DNA of 64,000 bases from Fuscibacter oryzae. GTDB lineage: Bacteria > Pseudomonadota > Alphaproteobacteria > Rhodobacterales > Rhodobacteraceae. The DNA is taken from assembly GCF_016765795.1 (NCBI RefSeq), contig NZ_JAESVP010000002.1, positions 434,001 through 498,000 on the forward strand, given 5' to 3'. Position 1 is the first letter of the stretch, and each line of letters opens with the position of its first letter. Of this stretch, positions 62,480 to 64,000 are shown in pieces. A program made the position numbers and the translations under genes. The notes under the pieces are model-generated. The model was given only the letters and a program-made list of their open reading frames with translations. It did no database searches and was not told the DNA's origin.

Positions 62480-63706
62480 TTACAGCACCCGATCCAGCGC
62501 CCCGATCAGCCGCTGCACATCCTCGCCACTGGTGTAATGCGTCAGGCTCATCCGCAGCACACCCTTTTGCAGATCAACCCCCATCGCCTCCAACGGGCGC
62601 ACGGCATAGAAATCGCCGCCCCAGCAGGCAATGCCTTCGCGCCCAAGCGCTTCGGACACTGGCTCTGCCGCGCCGTGCAGCGCCACGGCAACGGTCGGCG
62701 CACGGGCCGCCGCGTCGCGTGGCCCGATCAGCCGCAGGTCATTGCGGCCCGCCAGATAGTCCAGCAAGGGGGCCACCGCCTCGACCTCTGCCGCGCGCAT
62801 CAGGTCATGCACGCGGGCATTGCGCTCGCCCGCCGGGGCGTCGCCCGCGAAGTGGTGGCCGTAAAGCGCGTCGATGTAATCAGCCATCCCGGCGCAGGCG
62901 GCGATCTGGGCATGGTCCGGCCCGGCGGGGGTGAATTTCTTGTAAAGCGTGCCCGCATTGAACCAATGGCCCTGAACAGGCAGTTCCGCCCCGAACGCTT
63001 CCCCGATCAGCATGATGCCCTGATGCGGCCCATAGGTTTTATAGGCCGAGAACAGATACACATCCGCGCCAAGTCCCGCAAAATCCGGCAACCCGTGCGG
63101 TGCATAGCTGACCCCGTCCACCACCGTCCGCGCGCCCGCAGCACGGGCCATGGCGCAAATCTCATCCACCGGATTGATCTCGGCTACCACGTTGGAACAA
63201 TGCGGGAAACAGACCAGCCGCACCTTGCCATCGGCCAACAGCGCCTTCAGCCCGGCCAGGTCCAGATGCCCGGTGGCCGGGTCAATCTGCCATTCCCGAA
63301 CCTCGATCCCTTCATCCGCCAGCCGCCGCCACGGGCCGCTGTTCGCCTCGTGGTCCTGATTGGTCACCACGATTGCCGCATTCTGGCCCCGCAGCCAGAC
63401 CCGCACCGCATTGGCCAGCACAAAGGTATTCGCCGTGGTCGAGGGGCCGAACGACACCTCCTCGCGTTTGGCGCTCATCAGCGCGGCCAGACGGGTCCGC
63501 GCCTCATCCATCTCTGCCCCGCCCTCTTGCGCGCCGGGATAGGGCGCATAGGGCTGCACCTTGCGGTCGGTATAAAAGCGGTGCAGCCGCTCTACCACCT
63601 GCTTGCAGGGATAGCTGCCGCCCGCATTCTCAAAGAACGCATGGCCGGACAGAACACGGGAGGAAAAGGCCGGGAACTGCGCCCGGACAAAATTCAGATC
63701 AAGCAT
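62480..63706 (-). CDS. Class V aminotransferase, cysteine-desulfurase-like
   Basis: This 408-residue PLP protein is of the SufS/NifS-like fold. It shows FFENAGGSYPCKQVV, FGPSTTANTFVLANA, NQDHEANSGPWRRL, CFPHCSNVV, VVDGVSYAPH and the PLP-lysine motif LFSAYKTYGPHQG. It is the branch usually annotated as cysteine desulfurase-like; no clear catalytic cysteine loop was seen, so another aminotransferase or lyase reaction is possible. ATG 63706 lies nine bases after AAGGAGG; ATG 63712 is too close to it. It is monocistronic. Confidence 0.82.
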   Translation of the reverse strand: MLDLNFVRAQFPAFSSRVLSGHAFFENAGGSYPCKQVVERLHRFYTDRKVQPYAPYPGAQEGGAEMDEARTRLAALMSAKREEVSFGPSTTANTFVLANAVRVWLRGQNAAIVVTNQDHEANSGPWRRLADEGIEVREWQIDPATGHLDLAGLKALLADGKVRLVCFPHCSNVVAEINPVDEICAMARAAGARTVVDGVSYAPHGLPDFAGLGADVYLFSAYKTYGPHQGIMLIGEAFGAELPVQGHWFNAGTLYKKFTPAGPDHAQIAACAGMADYIDALYGHHFAGDAPAGERNARVHDLMRAAEVEAVAPLLDYLAGRNDLRLIGPRDAAARAPTVAVALHGAAEPVSEALGREGIACWGGDFYAVRPLEAMGVDLQKGVLRMSLTHYTSGEDVQRLIGALDRVL

Positions 63707-63847
63707 GGCCATGGGCCTCCTTACATCAGTGCCTGTAAGGGATGACGACCCCACGAAGGGATCGGTCCCGTCGCGGCAGGTCTTCCAGCCAGCCACCTCG
63801 GCTTTTTCTTGCGCCGGGCGACAGTTGTCGGGGCTAGCCCGATCAAC

Positions 63848-64000
63848 ATGCTATGCCTAGCCAGCACCGCAGCGGCTGTAAACCCCCAGATGCCTGTGCC
63901 CTCAAATACGGCACGCCCGGCGCAACAACCCGACGTCAGGCACAAATTTGATCACGATTTTCAAGACTTCCCCTTGCATCGCTCCGCGCCATCGGCATTC
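63848..64000 (+). CDS. Possible N-terminal fragment of a gene leaving the window
   Basis: From ATG 63848 (or ATG 63890) the frame stays open to the right edge for 51 codons (late part DHDFQDFPLHRSAPSAF). It has no clear ribosome site and no recognised domain, so it may be chance. The remaining stretch from 63707 shows no gene that I can support. Confidence 0.2.
   Translation, partial: MLCLASTAAAVNPQMPVPSNTARPAQQPDVRHKFDHDFQDFPLHRSAPSAF

Noticed and set aside
63721-63945. Minus-strand 74-codon frame near the right edge
   Set aside because: No ribosome site, no domain and no conserved features seen.

Overview
The window looks like a chromosomal segment of an alphaproteobacterium of the family Rhodobacteraceae (Rhodobacter, Tabrizicola or Gemmobacter type). 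The support is high GC content, a complete Rhodobacter-type gene transfer agent (GTA) cluster followed by cysE, a pyruvate dehydrogenase operon whose E1-beta carries a lipoyl domain, a VPLPA-CTERM surface protein, and a phr-cfa-trgA-trgB locus. I saw no tRNA, rRNA, CRISPR array, insertion sequence or integrase. No gene-free stretch exceeds 300 bases. The longest are 63707-63847 plus the edge, and 52502-52778.

Layout. Positions 1-18.3 kb are core metabolism: a ferric-iron binding protein, nucleoside hydrolase, anmK divergent from tyrS, a VPLPA-CTERM surface protein, two cyclophilins, pgk and class I fructose-bisphosphate aldolase, a FtsB/DivIC-like protein, the operon pdhA-pdhB-(small gene)-pdhC, a peptidoglycan-binding-domain protein, and a trypsin-like protease convergent with cysE. 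Positions 18.3-32.7 kb, all on the minus strand, hold the GTA structural operon in canonical order: small and large terminase, portal, gp3.5, protease, capsid, connectors, tail tube, two chaperones, tape measure, distal tail, hub, peptidase and megatron. It ends in a small conserved gene and cysE. Immediately upstream on the same strand lie a PAAR-like gene, mltG and fabF.

Positions 35.8-41.1 kb are a TetR-controlled RND efflux operon with a clear operator. Positions 41-51.9 kb hold a DMT transporter, a lipid A-type acyltransferase, metY, a SIMPL protein, a 935-residue membrane protein that looks like a PilM/GspL-PilP fusion, a Kef-type antiporter, and cobT divergent from cobS. Positions 52-57 kb are carD, fdxA, an S4 RNA-binding protein, a SUV3-like helicase and a TPR protein. 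Positions 57-58.3 kb hold an SCP2-domain protein and a lysophospholipase-like hydrolase. Positions 58.3-62.4 kb form the phr-cfa-trgA-trgB operon behind an ECF-type promoter candidate. A class V aminotransferase follows, and an open frame runs off the right edge.

The most interesting non-coding signals are four. A promoter followed by an intrinsic-terminator-like hairpin lies in the leader of the GTA operon. Two mutually exclusive hairpins lie just behind the GTA capsid gene. A perfect operator-like inverted repeat sits on the pdhA promoter. A TGATCC-N18-TATCA promoter candidate precedes phr. These were found by eye and are inferences until tested.
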